DNA from: CAZSAT01 sp964604675
GTDB taxonomy: Bacteria; Myxococcota_A; UBA796; CAJQPC01
Length of the DNA: 60,827 nt
Direction of reading: 5' to 3'
Assembly: GCA_964604675.1 (NCBI GenBank)
Contig: CAZSAT010000031.1
Coordinates: 1 to 60,827 of the forward strand
The position numbers and the translations under genes are program-made. This document shows, piece after piece, positions 8,480 to 16,052 of the stretch. The stretch's first letter is position 1. Each line of letters starts with the position of its first letter. The notes beneath the pieces are model-generated. The model saw only the letters and a program-made list of their open reading frames with translations. It was not told the origin of the DNA and did not search any database.

Positions 8480-8953
8480 TCAGGGGTTCAGGAAGGCGAA
8501 GTAGACCTCGGCCTGCAGCTCGGTGTCGGCCACGAGGTCGAAGTCGTTGTCGCTGGGAAGGGTGACCGGATCCTTGTCGTCGGGATCCGGGTCGTTGGGG
8601 TCGGCGTTCTCATCGGAGTCGAGGAAGCCGAGCACGACCACCTCGATGGCGGGCAGCGCCTCGGAGACGAAGAGCACGTCGGTGGGCTCGCCGCTCGTCA
8701 GGTCGATGCCTTCGACCACGATGCCGCCGAGATCCTCGGCTCCATCGTCGGGGCCCACCCCCGTGACCTCGTCGCCGCGCCAGAAGCTGCCGTAGAAGGT
8801 GCCGACCGCGGGCTCGTCCATGGCGTCGTGCCAGTCCGGGTGGATCGCGAACGAGAGCGCGAGGGTGCCTTCGCCGACCGCGGTGTCGATCGCGGCACCG
8901 GTGTCGGGCGCGGGGTCGGTGCCGGTGCAGGCGAAGAGGGCGAGAGCGATCAC
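8480..8953 (-). CDS. Small acidic lipoprotein, unknown function
   Basis: The 157-residue product opens with VIALALFAC (GTG start at 8953), so the predicted lipid-anchor cysteine is residue 9. AAGGA lies six bases before the GTG. The body is acidic, with an ENADPNDPDPDDKDP stretch near residue 125 that could bind calcium or act as a linker, and it ends LQAEVYFAFLNP. It resembles no family I know. It ends 8 bases before the start of the copper monooxygenase, so it is probably the first gene of the same three-gene operon. Confidence 0.65.
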   Translation of the reverse strand: MIALALFACTGTDPAPDTGAAIDTAVGEGTLALSFAIHPDWHDAMDEPAVGTFYGSFWRGDEVTGVGPDDGAEDLGGIVVEGIDLTSGEPTDVLFVSEALPAIEVVVLGFLDSDENADPNDPDPDDKDPVTLPSDNDFDLVADTELQAEVYFAFLNP

Positions 8954-9032
8954 GTCGGTTCCTTGCAGGACAAGGGGGTAATCGCGCCGTGTAGCTCCTG
9001 TCGACCGGTGAAGGCGGAGCCCGCCCACCTGC

Positions 9033-10205
9033 TCACGGCCAGGCCAGCACCTGCCGGTAGATGTTCGTGTCGCCGTGCTGGCCCTCGACCCAGCTGATGT
9101 CCAGGTCGCCGTCGATCGGGCTCGAGTAGTTGTAGACCAGGTACTCGCGCTCCGAGAGCGGCAGCAGGCCCGGGAAGCAGGTGTCGCCGGCGCTGGGCAG
9201 GTCGAGCACGAACTGCACGCTCAAGGCCTCCGGGTCGACCTCCCACAGGCTGCAGCGCTTGGGCTGCTGCCAGTAGTCCGCCGAGTACGCCAGGCCCTCG
9301 GCCGTGAAGCTCATGGTGTCGTAGCCCAGGTCGTAGTCGCCGGTCTCGGTGACGTTGCGGCGGGCGAGGAGGAAGGGCCGCCCGTCGTGCACGAACATCA
9401 GCGGCGAGTCGTACTTCTTCGGGTCGCGCTCGCAGGTCCAGGTGCCCAGGTCGCCGGCTTCCGCGCGGCACACCTTGCTTCCGTGGCCCCCCACGCCCTC
9501 GTACCCCTCGTCGCCGCGCTCGTTGCGCTGCACGGCCACGAGCGCGCCGTCGCCCAGGATCACGAAGGCCGTTTCGCTGCCCCCGCCCGTGGTCACCACG
9601 CCGTTGCCCGCGACCGGCTCCCACGACCAGCCGTCGGAGGTGGTGAGGAAGTGCACGTCGAGCTCGCCCGTCTCGTCGTAGATCTTCCCGCCGCCGGTGT
9701 AGCCCAGCAGGTAGGGCACGCCGTCGATGACCTTGGTGCGCCAGGGGATCAGGTCGCTTCCCTCCATCAGAGGCACGGGCTCGGTCCAGTCGCTCACGCC
9801 GCCGTACTCGGTGACCCACGCCCCCTGGGGCTCGAAGTCGGTGGGCTCGCTGCCGAGCTCGGCGAAGTACAGCCAGAGCCGCCCCTCCCAGGCCAGGAAG
9901 CGCGGCTCCCGCAGGTCGGTGCCCCATGCCCAGCTGCCCTCCCAGCGCCAGGTGTGCTCGTCGGTGGTGGACACCACGTGCAGCTCCACCTCCGGTGCAG
10001 CGAAGTGGCTGGGACCGGTGCGGAAGGCGAGGAAGGTGCGCCCGTCGTGCACGGCCAGGTCGAGGTTGTTGTTGGAGGCCTGGGGAGCGACCTCGCTCGG
10101 CACACCCTCACCGGGCACCACCTGGCGGACGTCCAGCACCTCGGGGAGCGCGGAGGGCTCCGCGGTGTCGACGGGATCGGGGGTACAAGCCCACAAGAGC
10201 AGCAT
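9033..10205 (-). CDS. Lipoprotein with sialidase-like beta-propeller pattern
   Basis: The 390-residue product starts MLLLWAC, with the lipobox cysteine at residue 7. GAGGGGG just upstream serves as ribosome binding site. Blade-like repeats recur about every 50 residues: HDGRTFLAFRTGPSHF, LREPRFLAWEGRLWLYFAELG, VIDGVPYLLGYTGGG, VHDGRPFLLARRN and REYLVYNYSSP. This suits a five- or six-bladed propeller of the sialidase or glycosidase type. No canonical Asp-box motif was found, so enzymatic activity is not claimed. It is followed, in the direction of transcription, by the 8480-8953 lipoprotein gene. Confidence 0.6.
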   Translation of the reverse strand: MLLLWACTPDPVDTAEPSALPEVLDVRQVVPGEGVPSEVAPQASNNNLDLAVHDGRTFLAFRTGPSHFAAPEVELHVVSTTDEHTWRWEGSWAWGTDLREPRFLAWEGRLWLYFAELGSEPTDFEPQGAWVTEYGGVSDWTEPVPLMEGSDLIPWRTKVIDGVPYLLGYTGGGKIYDETGELDVHFLTTSDGWSWEPVAGNGVVTTGGGSETAFVILGDGALVAVQRNERGDEGYEGVGGHGSKVCRAEAGDLGTWTCERDPKKYDSPLMFVHDGRPFLLARRNVTETGDYDLGYDTMSFTAEGLAYSADYWQQPKRCSLWEVDPEALSVQFVLDLPSAGDTCFPGLLPLSEREYLVYNYSSPIDGDLDISWVEGQHGDTNIYRQVLAWP

Positions 10206-10214
10206 GCACCCCCT

Positions 10215-10952
10215 CTACTGCGCGTCGAGCCAGGTCTCCAGGGCCTCGTGGTTGTCTTCCATCGAGCCGGTGACGAGGGTGGCGACCATGTCCTCCAGGC
10301 TGTCGGTGGCGTAGATCGCCCACGTGGCCTGCAGGCGCCACGCGCCGCCGGCCCGAGGGAGGAAGGCGTTCAGGTACATCTGCTCGGTGATCTGCGCGAA
10401 GTCCACGTTGACGTCGGGCGGCTCGACCATCCAGTTGCGCTGCACCATCGCCGGCCCGGCGTCGGTGTCGGTCCACAGGTACTGGTTGTAGGGGCTGCCG
10501 AAGACCTCGACGCCGAGCGCGAAGTGGCTCTCGTAGTCCTCCTGGGCCTCCAGCCGGGGGCAGCCGTGGTCCAGGAAGCAGTCGGGGTCGCCCTCCCAGG
10601 TGCGGTCGTAGGCCACGAACATGTCGGGGTAGACCTCCATGAGGTCGGCGCCGATCATCGCGTAGGCCTGGTCGTCGACCGGGTGGTCGCTCTGGGTGAC
10701 GAGCGCGATGGCCTGCATGCCCTCGTTCGTGCGATCGGTGCCGTCGAGGCCGTCGACCGTGGCCTCGGTGAGCGTGCCGACCAGGTAGCTCTCGTCGAGG
10801 GTGTCGCCGTGCTCGTCGAGCCAGGTCTGGAGCTGGGTCACCCCGGAGACCATGGCCTCGTCGTCGGCGTGCTGGCTGTAGAGCCACACGACCAGCTCGT
10901 CGAAGGCCGCGGGGGCTTCTGGGGGCGGAGAACAGGCGAGGAGGAGCAGCAT
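10215..10952 (-). CDS. Hypothetical lipoprotein
   Basis: I chose ATG 10952, which gives MLLLLACS with a seven-residue signal; the frame upstream codes for an Arg-rich tract with no export features. The mature 238 residues are acidic and mixed alpha/beta, with FDELVVWLYSQHADDEAMVSGVTQLQTWLDEHG near the start and an internal pair of cysteines in DPDCFLDHGCPRLE. I do not recognise the family. It lies 9 bases upstream of the propeller lipoprotein start, so the two probably share a transcript. The 60 bases upstream of it lead into the left terminal repeat of the IS66 remnant. Confidence 0.65.
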   Translation of the reverse strand: MLLLLACSPPPEAPAAFDELVVWLYSQHADDEAMVSGVTQLQTWLDEHGDTLDESYLVGTLTEATVDGLDGTDRTNEGMQAIALVTQSDHPVDDQAYAMIGADLMEVYPDMFVAYDRTWEGDPDCFLDHGCPRLEAQEDYESHFALGVEVFGSPYNQYLWTDTDAGPAMVQRNWMVEPPDVNVDFAQITEQMYLNAFLPRAGGAWRLQATWAIYATDSLEDMVATLVTGSMEDNHEALETWLDAQ

Positions 10953-11014
10953 GGCGCGTCCTACCCTCTCATCGCTGGACAGGCGTTGTCGATGTTGTTT
11001 CAACTCGGTTGCAC

Positions 11015-11593
11015 GTAAGCCCTCCGCCAAGGGTGGGGGTCGCCTACGCGCCACCGGGTGACATTCATGCGTGACACGAGGAGGTCCCCATGGTGCCGCG
11101 CAGGAAGGTCAGCGACAGGGAGGAGGCCGTCGAGCTCCTCGACGAGCTCTCGGCGAGCGGACTCGCCCTCTCGGAGTTCTGTAGTCGGTACGGGCTCGAC
11201 GCTCGTTCGCTGAACTGCTGGCGGCTGAACCTCGGGCGCGCGGGCTCGGGGAAGCCGCGTGGTTCAGGAGCGTCGCCCTGATCCGGAACAACTCGCTGTA
11301 CGCCGGGGGGGAGCAGGGGGCGAAGCGGCTCTGCACCCTCTTCACGCTGGTGACGACGTGCAGGCTGCTCGGCGTCGACCCCTTCGCCTACCTCGAGTGG
11401 GCGATCACCCGAGTCGTCCCGCACAGCACCAACCGCGGCATCGCTGCGAGCGACCTCACCCCGGCCGCCTAGAAGGACCTGCAGCAGGGCGACGCTGGGT
11501 AGGGCAGTCGAGGGGCTCGACGAGGTCTCGCGCATGAGCGAGCCTGTATCGACCGGGAGGTCACGCGCCTCCCACCCTTGGCGGAGGGCCTAC
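11015..11593. mobile_element. Internally deleted IS66-family element
   Basis: Both terminal inverted repeats are present. The left begins GTAAGCCCTCCGCCAAGGGT at 11015, and the right is its complement ending ...GGCGGAGGGCCTAC at 11593. They match over 23 bases with one difference at the fourth base. The GTAA/GTAG ends are typical of IS66. Between them lies a fused remnant of the first IS66 orf and the extreme C terminus of the transposase, where a full element would be 2-3 kb. The eight flanking bases (GGTTGCAC left, CATGAAAG right) do not form a duplication, so the element is old or has been rearranged. Confidence 0.8.
11090..11472 (+). pseudogene. IS66 orf1 start joined to transposase C-terminal fragment
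   Basis: The ATG at 11090 follows AGGAGG and opens a 63-residue frame with VSDREEAVELLDELSASGLALSEFCSRYGLDARSLNCW, the helix-turn-helix start of an IS66 first orf (TnpA-type). In another frame, 11260-11472 encodes IRNNSLYAGGEQGAKRLCTLFTLVTTCRLLGVDPFAYLEW, which is the C-terminal end of the IS66 transposase. All catalytic residues between are missing. The junction is therefore a large internal deletion and neither part can transpose on its own. Confidence 0.8.
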
Positions 11594-11631
11594 CATGAAA
11601 GGATCCGCACCCCATGGCTTCTACTCAGTCC

Positions 11632-12033
11632 TCAAAGCAAGGAGCAGAACCCGCTCTTGTCGGCCTTTCCGTCGTATCCGTACAGATCCAGATTCCAAAC
11701 ATCACCGGCCGCAAGTTCCTGGAATTCAGAAAGCGTGCAGGCCGAAATGTCGATGGAGTAGGCAAGGACGGCCCACACCCCAGGCTCGACATCGGCTACC
11801 ACGGTCACAACGGACTTCGGATCCAGCTCGAGCCCCAGCATCATTTTCCAACCACGGCCGTCAGGTGGAACCGCATAGATTTGGTAGACTGGCACGTAGA
11901 CGTCCACACTGATGAGCGCGTGGGTCCGTGCAGTGTCGATAGAGTCCGCCGTATCGATGACCACGGCTGCGGTGTCAGCGTGGTCCTTCGACGGCACTGT
12001 GCAGGACAGCAGACTTACGACTATCGAACTCAT
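11632..12033 (-). CDS. Hypothetical lipoprotein, third gene of low-GC operon
   Basis: The 133-residue product begins MSSIVVSLLSC, a short signal with the lipobox cysteine at residue 11, followed by a Thr/Asp-rich linker (HADTAAVVIDTADSIDTA). The remainder is beta-rich (ISVDVYVPVYQIYAV, VVTVVADVEPGVWAVLAY). No family is recognised. Its start overlaps the stop of the upstream gene by four bases (ATGA). The codons use more A and T than those of the flanking chromosome, which hints at acquisition from elsewhere, in keeping with the adjacent insertion remnants. Confidence 0.6.
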   Translation of the reverse strand: MSSIVVSLLSCTVPSKDHADTAAVVIDTADSIDTARTHALISVDVYVPVYQIYAVPPDGRGWKMMLGLELDPKSVVTVVADVEPGVWAVLAYSIDISACTLSEFQELAAGDVWNLDLYGYDGKADKSGFCSLL

Positions 12034-12587
12034 CCTAAGGGGCCTTGGACTTCAGGCAGGTCGTCGTCATCATCGTCTGGCTCGTCGAGGCCTGGCACGT
12101 CGGGTGGACCAGCCAGATTGCAACAGCACGTCACAACCGCGATCCAAACCAGTTGGAACGTGTCAAGATCCATCGTTTGCTTGATCTCCACGCCGTTCAG
12201 TTCGCAACTCCAGAGCCTCCCGTCGGTCGCACACCTGGTCTCGCAGCCGTCGATCGCCGCCAGGTAGTAGAGCGTCTCGACCACCATCCTGGTGAACCCA
12301 CCTTTGGAGTAATACTCGCCGGCAAGCGCAGGCATCGCCAGGTTGTAGGTGCAGGTTCGGTTCGGGAAGCACTCACCGAATAGGCTGGGGGCCACCGCGG
12401 CTGTTGATGTCGAGAGCTCCGAAGACAAGAGCTTCAGCGCGAACTCTCTTGTCACCGCGGCTCCGAGCCAGGGAAACGCAGCCGGGTACGGATCCTGTGG
12501 CTGCCAAAGCCGCGAGAGGCTCTGGCCACGCGCAGCCAGTTGCTCGCTGACGGCGGCCTTTACTGCACTGGTACATCCGCAGCCCAT
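12030..12587 (-). CDS. Hypothetical Cys-containing protein, second gene of low-GC operon
   Basis: The 185-residue product begins MGCGCTSAVKAAV and has no clear signal peptide. It contains scattered cysteines (GECFPNRTCTYN, DGCETRCATDGRLWSCELNG, VTCCCNLAG) and a C-terminal tail with DEPDDDDDD. The triple Cys near the end and the acidic tail could bind metal; that is only a suggestion. Its ATG overlaps the TGA of the upstream gene (TGATG at 12585-12589), and its own stop overlaps the next start. No homologous family is recognised. Confidence 0.6.
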   Translation of the reverse strand: MGCGCTSAVKAAVSEQLAARGQSLSRLWQPQDPYPAAFPWLGAAVTREFALKLLSSELSTSTAAVAPSLFGECFPNRTCTYNLAMPALAGEYYSKGGFTRMVVETLYYLAAIDGCETRCATDGRLWSCELNGVEIKQTMDLDTFQLVWIAVVTCCCNLAGPPDVPGLDEPDDDDDDLPEVQGPLG

Positions 12588-12967
12588 CAGAACGGCTTCC
12601 TCATTTCATAGACCTCGACCTCGACCCATTGCTCATTGACATCGTTGGAGTCGGCCGTGAGAACGACCTGCGTCCACTCGTTGATGATGGTCGTACCGGA
12701 ATCGCCGGACACGAGCGCCGGGACATTGCCGGGGTCAGTCGTGCTTGCAATGGGCGTGGAATGAGTCTCGAAGATCTGCGAAGTCGGGCCGTGATCAAGT
12801 CGAGCGCCAAGCCGCGCCTGGTTCGAAGACTTGTCGGTGACAACAATGCTCAGCTGAAGGTTCTTGTAGAGGCGCCCGCCCGGACGCGGCGTCAGCTTGC
12901 GCTCCTTCGGATCGCCGCTGGAGGTGGAGTTGATTCGTGTCGGGCCGAAGATCTTCGTGAAAGTCAT
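12587..12967 (-). CDS. Hypothetical protein, first gene of low-GC operon
   Basis: I chose ATG 12967, preceded by GGGGAA at about six bases; an in-frame GTG-type extension to 13096 looks non-coding. The 126-residue product (MTFTKIFGPTRINSTSSGDP...) is soluble and beta-rich, with LYKNLQLSIVVTDKSSNQ in the middle and WVEVEVYEMRKPF at the C terminus. It has no signal peptide and no motif I recognise. It forms a tight operon with the two genes that follow, all of lower GC than the surroundings. Confidence 0.6.
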   Translation of the reverse strand: MTFTKIFGPTRINSTSSGDPKERKLTPRPGGRLYKNLQLSIVVTDKSSNQARLGARLDHGPTSQIFETHSTPIASTTDPGNVPALVSGDSGTTIINEWTQVVLTADSNDVNEQWVEVEVYEMRKPF

Positions 12968-13215
12968 GTCCGTTCCCCATACTTGGTGTTGAAGAGTCGC
13001 TCCTTGCAGAGGGGCACCATTCGGACTGGGGGCTTGCAGGCCATGCTGATTCTCCTGAAGTGTAGCCGAAACGTTCGGCTGCAGACACCAGAACACCGAA
13101 CACGCGAGGTGGACAGAACTTTGGGTGCGATGGGTGTTTCCAGGGAAAAGTTGACTCGTCGAGGGCTCGCAGTTGTCCAGCCTCTAGTACATCGGATCCG
13201 AAGTCCGTACCGAGG

Positions 13216-13599
13216 CTAATCGACGGGCGCGATGGTCCAGGGGAAGGCGTCGACCAGCATGTCCATCAGTTCCTCCATCTGGGCCCTGAAGGGCGTGCGC
13301 TCCCAGCGCCCGCCACGAACCGCCATCTCCAGGCGCCAGAGGTGGACGGTGTCGCGACGTAAGCGCGCGTGCGGCCAGGGGTCGGCCTCGTCGCCGGAGA
13401 CGATGGTCAGCAGGGCGCCGCGCTTCTTCACCCAGAGGTGATCAGCGCCGCGCTCATGCAGCAGCGTGGTCAGCTTGTCGGCGTGCCAGGGCTCGGCGCT
13501 TGCTTGGGCATCGAGTGCCCTCTTGTCCCGCTGGGCACGGAACGTCCAGCGATAGGGCCTCGCCTCGTGCTCGTCGTAGTGAACGATGACGTGCGCCCG
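13216..13599 (-). pseudogene. 5'-truncated conserved hypothetical gene cut by an IS3 remnant
   Basis: An open frame runs leftward from the edge of the IS3 fragment to the stop at 13216. It encodes about 127 residues, including AHVIVHYDEHEARPYRW, LLHERGADHLWVKKRGALL and PHARLRRDTVHLWRLEM. The frame has no ATG and simply begins where IS3 homology ends (13600), which suggests that insertion removed the 5' part. A shorter product could start at the GTG at 13431 (71 residues). The family is unknown to me. Call it a remnant unless that GTG is shown to be used. Confidence 0.55.
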
Positions 13600-13760
13600 T
13601 CCGTCGGCTCGGTGGGCGACTGCTACGACAACGCGCTCTGCGAGAGCTTCTTCGCCACCTTGGAGTGCGAGCTCTTCGACCAGAACAGCTTCCGAACAGA
13701 TGGCGGTGGCGCTTGACAGCCATCTTCAGCTTCATCGAGGGCTGGTACCTGATCTGTCTA
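13600..13760 (+). pseudogene. IS3-family transposase (orfB) C-terminal fragment, frameshifted
   Basis: The segment encodes SVGSVGDCYDNALCESFFATLECELF, the DDE-domain signature around the last catalytic glutamate of IS3-family orfB (the E of CESFF). The frame hits TGA at 13716. The expected continuation, IFSFIEGWY, is found in the next frame (about 13725-13752), so there is a frameshift. The N-terminal part with the two catalytic aspartates is absent, as is the YLSP-type end. The fragment cannot encode an active enzyme. Confidence 0.8.
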
Positions 13761-13832
13761 CGAGATCGGGTCAGCCTCGCGCGCTCAACCCGTAGAGCGG
13801 GTCCCCAGTGCGTGGGAGGGAGTCGTGGAGGC

Positions 13833-14481
13833 TCATCGCGGGCCGACGTCGGGGGGTGGAGGCGCCAGGCGGCGCCTGCACGCAGGCGACGATGCCGAGC
13901 CGCCCGTACCCGACCGGTGCGGCCGGGTCTGAGAGGGCAGAACCGTCGGGCCTACGAGTGTTGCCACGTGGCAGGACTCCTGCCCGAGCAGGCTCCGCTC
14001 GATCGCCTCCAGCCGGTCGAGCACGCCGCCGACCGCGCGCTTCAGGTCGCCGACGAGGCCGAGGGCCACCGGCGCGCTCATCAAGCCGATCTCAGCTCGC
14101 TCGTCGTCGAGGTGTGCGGCGACCTCTCGCAGCCGACGGTGGGAGCGCTCCAGAGGACCGATGCGCGGGCGTCCGCCGCCGGTCTTCGGCGTGCCGCCAC
14201 GTGGTTTGACGCCGAGGGCGGTGTTCACCTTGGCCTCCAGTCGACCCACCGTCCAGCCCTCCGCGACGGCAGAGCCAGCTCGCGCTCACGCCACTGCCCG
14301 GCGTCGAGGCGATGCGTTCGAGGCTGATGGTCTTCCGGCCGCGCGAGCGCGCCAAGGCCTCGTCGCCGCCGTAGACCTGCTCGAAGAGCACCTCCCCTAC
14401 CTTCAACACGGCGTCCAACATCGAGCTGCGCACACTCGCCACGAGCACGTTCAAGACCGCCTCGACCTGCTGCTCTTCCAC
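13833..14481 (-). pseudogene. Frameshifted hypothetical gene
   Basis: A GTG at 14481, about nine bases after an AGGGGGG stretch, opens a frame encoding VEEQQVEAVLNVLVASV, then LDAVLKVGEVLFEQVYGGDEALARSRGRK and ISLERIASTPG. Coding character then switches frame near 14250-14300 and continues as EGWTVGRLEAKVNTALGVKPRGG, RRLREVAAHLDDERAEIGLM and DLKRAVGGVLDRLEAIERSLLG, stopping at 13833. The two halves look like one helical protein broken by an indel. I do not recognise the family. It lies beside the IS3 fragment, in keeping with decay of the whole 11-14.7 kb region. Confidence 0.5.
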
Positions 14482-14594
14482 GTCGACTACCCCCCTGAGC
14501 ACCCTTCCACGATAGGGAGCTGGCCCACCGATGATCAAGGGGAGACGCCGGATTTCATGGCATCTCCGTGAAGGAATCGGGGGGGGTGTAGTCC

Positions 14595-14733
14595 AGATTA
14601 CCTCCACATCGTGATCGCCTGTGCCCGCGCCTTCGCCCGGTCGGTGGTGTTGGGCGACACCACCTACGACGCCTGGCTCGGCGGCGACGAACAGCCCTGG
14701 GCGGAAGCGAGCTACCAGCGCCGGAGCCCATGA
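14595..14733 (+). pseudogene. Possible 3' remnant of an unidentified gene
   Basis: One frame without a start reads DYLHIVIACARAFARSVVLGD followed by TYDAWLGGDEQPWAEASYQRRSP and a TGA at 14731. The amino-acid mix looks coding, but no start codon or upstream continuation exists because the sequence changes character at about 14590. It may be the last 45 residues of a gene lost during insertion events. The evidence is composition only. Confidence 0.25.
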
Positions 14734-14756
14734 GCAGGAACGGTTAGACCCGCTGC

Positions 14757-15524
14757 ATGCACATCTTCTTCGCCCTGCTCCTCGCGTGCGGTCCCAACTA
14801 CCGCGACATCCAGAAGGCCGACGAGCTCGAAGGCTACGAAGCCTTCCTCGCCGAGGTCTCCGACAACCACCCGGACTTCTGGAAGGCCACGCTGCGGCTC
14901 GAAGAGAAGTACCTGGAGAAGGCCCGCGAGCTGAAGTCCCTCGAGGGCTACGACGGCTACCTGGCCAAGTACCAGGGCGTGGCGAACGCCAAGCTGGTGT
15001 CCATCGCGCTGGAGGAGCGCGAGGAGTTCCTCTACTCCTGGGCCACCAGCGAGAACACCCCGGCCGGCTGGGAGAAGTTCCTCGAGGAGTACCCGCGGGC
15101 CAACAAGAAGCGGAAGCAGGAAGCGCGTCGGCGCATCAAGATGCTGGGCTACGCCGACAAGCTCGCCCAGGGCGAGGTCACCCTCGACAAGATCAACCTC
15201 GCCGAGGACCCCGAGGGCCCGCTCAACGGCTGGGGCATCACCTGCCCCTTCACCAACAACGGCGACGCCACGATCGAGTACGTGAACGTTCAGATGGAGT
15301 GGCTCAACGCCGAGGGCCGCGCCATCCAGACCAAGACCTGGCCGCTGGTGGCGCCGCGCTACCCCACGCCCATCGAGGAGGAGTACAAGGTGCCCCTCGA
15401 GCCCGGCGAGACCCGCGACTTCTACTACATGGCCGAGAACCCCGAGTCCGACAGCTGGGCCGAGACCGTGCGGTTGACGCCAGTGGCGATCCGGTTGGCG
15501 GGGGAGGACTCCACCGAGGAGTAG
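14757..15524 (+). CDS. Hypothetical lipoprotein with repeated helical segment
   Basis: The 255-residue product begins MHIFFALLLACG, with the lipobox cysteine at residue 11. The N-terminal half is Lys/Glu-rich and helical, with two copies of a LE/SLEGYxxxL motif (ELEGYEAFLAEV and SLEGYDGYLAKY) that suggest a short tandem repeat. The C-terminal half, from residue 150, is a beta-sandwich with GITCPFTNNGDATIEYVNVQMEWLNAEG and PLEPGETRDFYY, similar to FxLYD-type secreted domains. It converges on the next leftward gene with no gap. The function is unknown. Confidence 0.7.
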   Translation: MHIFFALLLACGPNYRDIQKADELEGYEAFLAEVSDNHPDFWKATLRLEEKYLEKARELKSLEGYDGYLAKYQGVANAKLVSIALEEREEFLYSWATSENTPAGWEKFLEEYPRANKKRKQEARRRIKMLGYADKLAQGEVTLDKINLAEDPEGPLNGWGITCPFTNNGDATIEYVNVQMEWLNAEGRAIQTKTWPLVAPRYPTPIEEEYKVPLEPGETRDFYYMAENPESDSWAETVRLTPVAIRLAGEDSTEE

Positions 15525-16052
15525 CTACCCTGCGTAGCTCCCCTCCAACCGCCCCATCAGCACACAGTCCAGGTCGAACTCCACCTCGGCCTCCAGCGCG
15601 CTGCAGTCCGGGCCCTCGCAGCTGCGCTCGAAGGTGTACGCGCCGTAGAGCTGGCTGGACCCTTCGAAGGTGCCGATCACGGCATCCCACTCGGTCCCCA
15701 CCGCGTCGAGGCCGTCTACGGTCACGCTGTTCTGGAGCGGCGTGCACAGGAAGCCGCTGTCGTCCAGGGCACAGGTCAACACGTAGTCCTGCCAGTTGGC
15801 CGAGAGCGTGATCGCGCCGCCGCCTTCGTCGATGAGCTCGAAGGTGCCGCACCCGCGGGAGCAGGGGTCCTCCCGCTCTTCCTCGGTGGTGATGCCGCAG
15901 GTGTCGAAGTCGCTGGTGTGCACGGTGAGGTCCCACGTGCCGAAGCGCAGAGCGCCGTCGTCTTGCACACCCGAGTCGCCGGTGTGGCCGGTGGTGGGCG
16001 CCTCGCCAGCGCACCCCGCGAGGCCCACCAGTACCAGCACCTCACGTGCCAC
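15525..16052 (-). CDS. Small Cys-rich lipoprotein
   Basis: The product of about 175 residues starts at one of several GTGs. I chose 16052 (VAREVLVLVGLAGCAG), which keeps a basic N-region and a lipobox LAGC; 16040 and 16076 are alternatives. Cysteines occur in pairs (DTCGITTEEEREDPCSRGCG, VLTCALDDSGFLC, SCEGPDCSA), as expected for disulfides after export. The start overlaps the end of the upstream lectin gene, so the two are probably co-transcribed. No family is recognised. Confidence 0.65.
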   Translation of the reverse strand: MAREVLVLVGLAGCAGEAPTTGHTGDSGVQDDGALRFGTWDLTVHTSDFDTCGITTEEEREDPCSRGCGTFELIDEGGGAITLSANWQDYVLTCALDDSGFLCTPLQNSVTVDGLDAVGTEWDAVIGTFEGSSQLYGAYTFERSCEGPDCSALEAEVEFDLDCVLMGRLEGSYAG

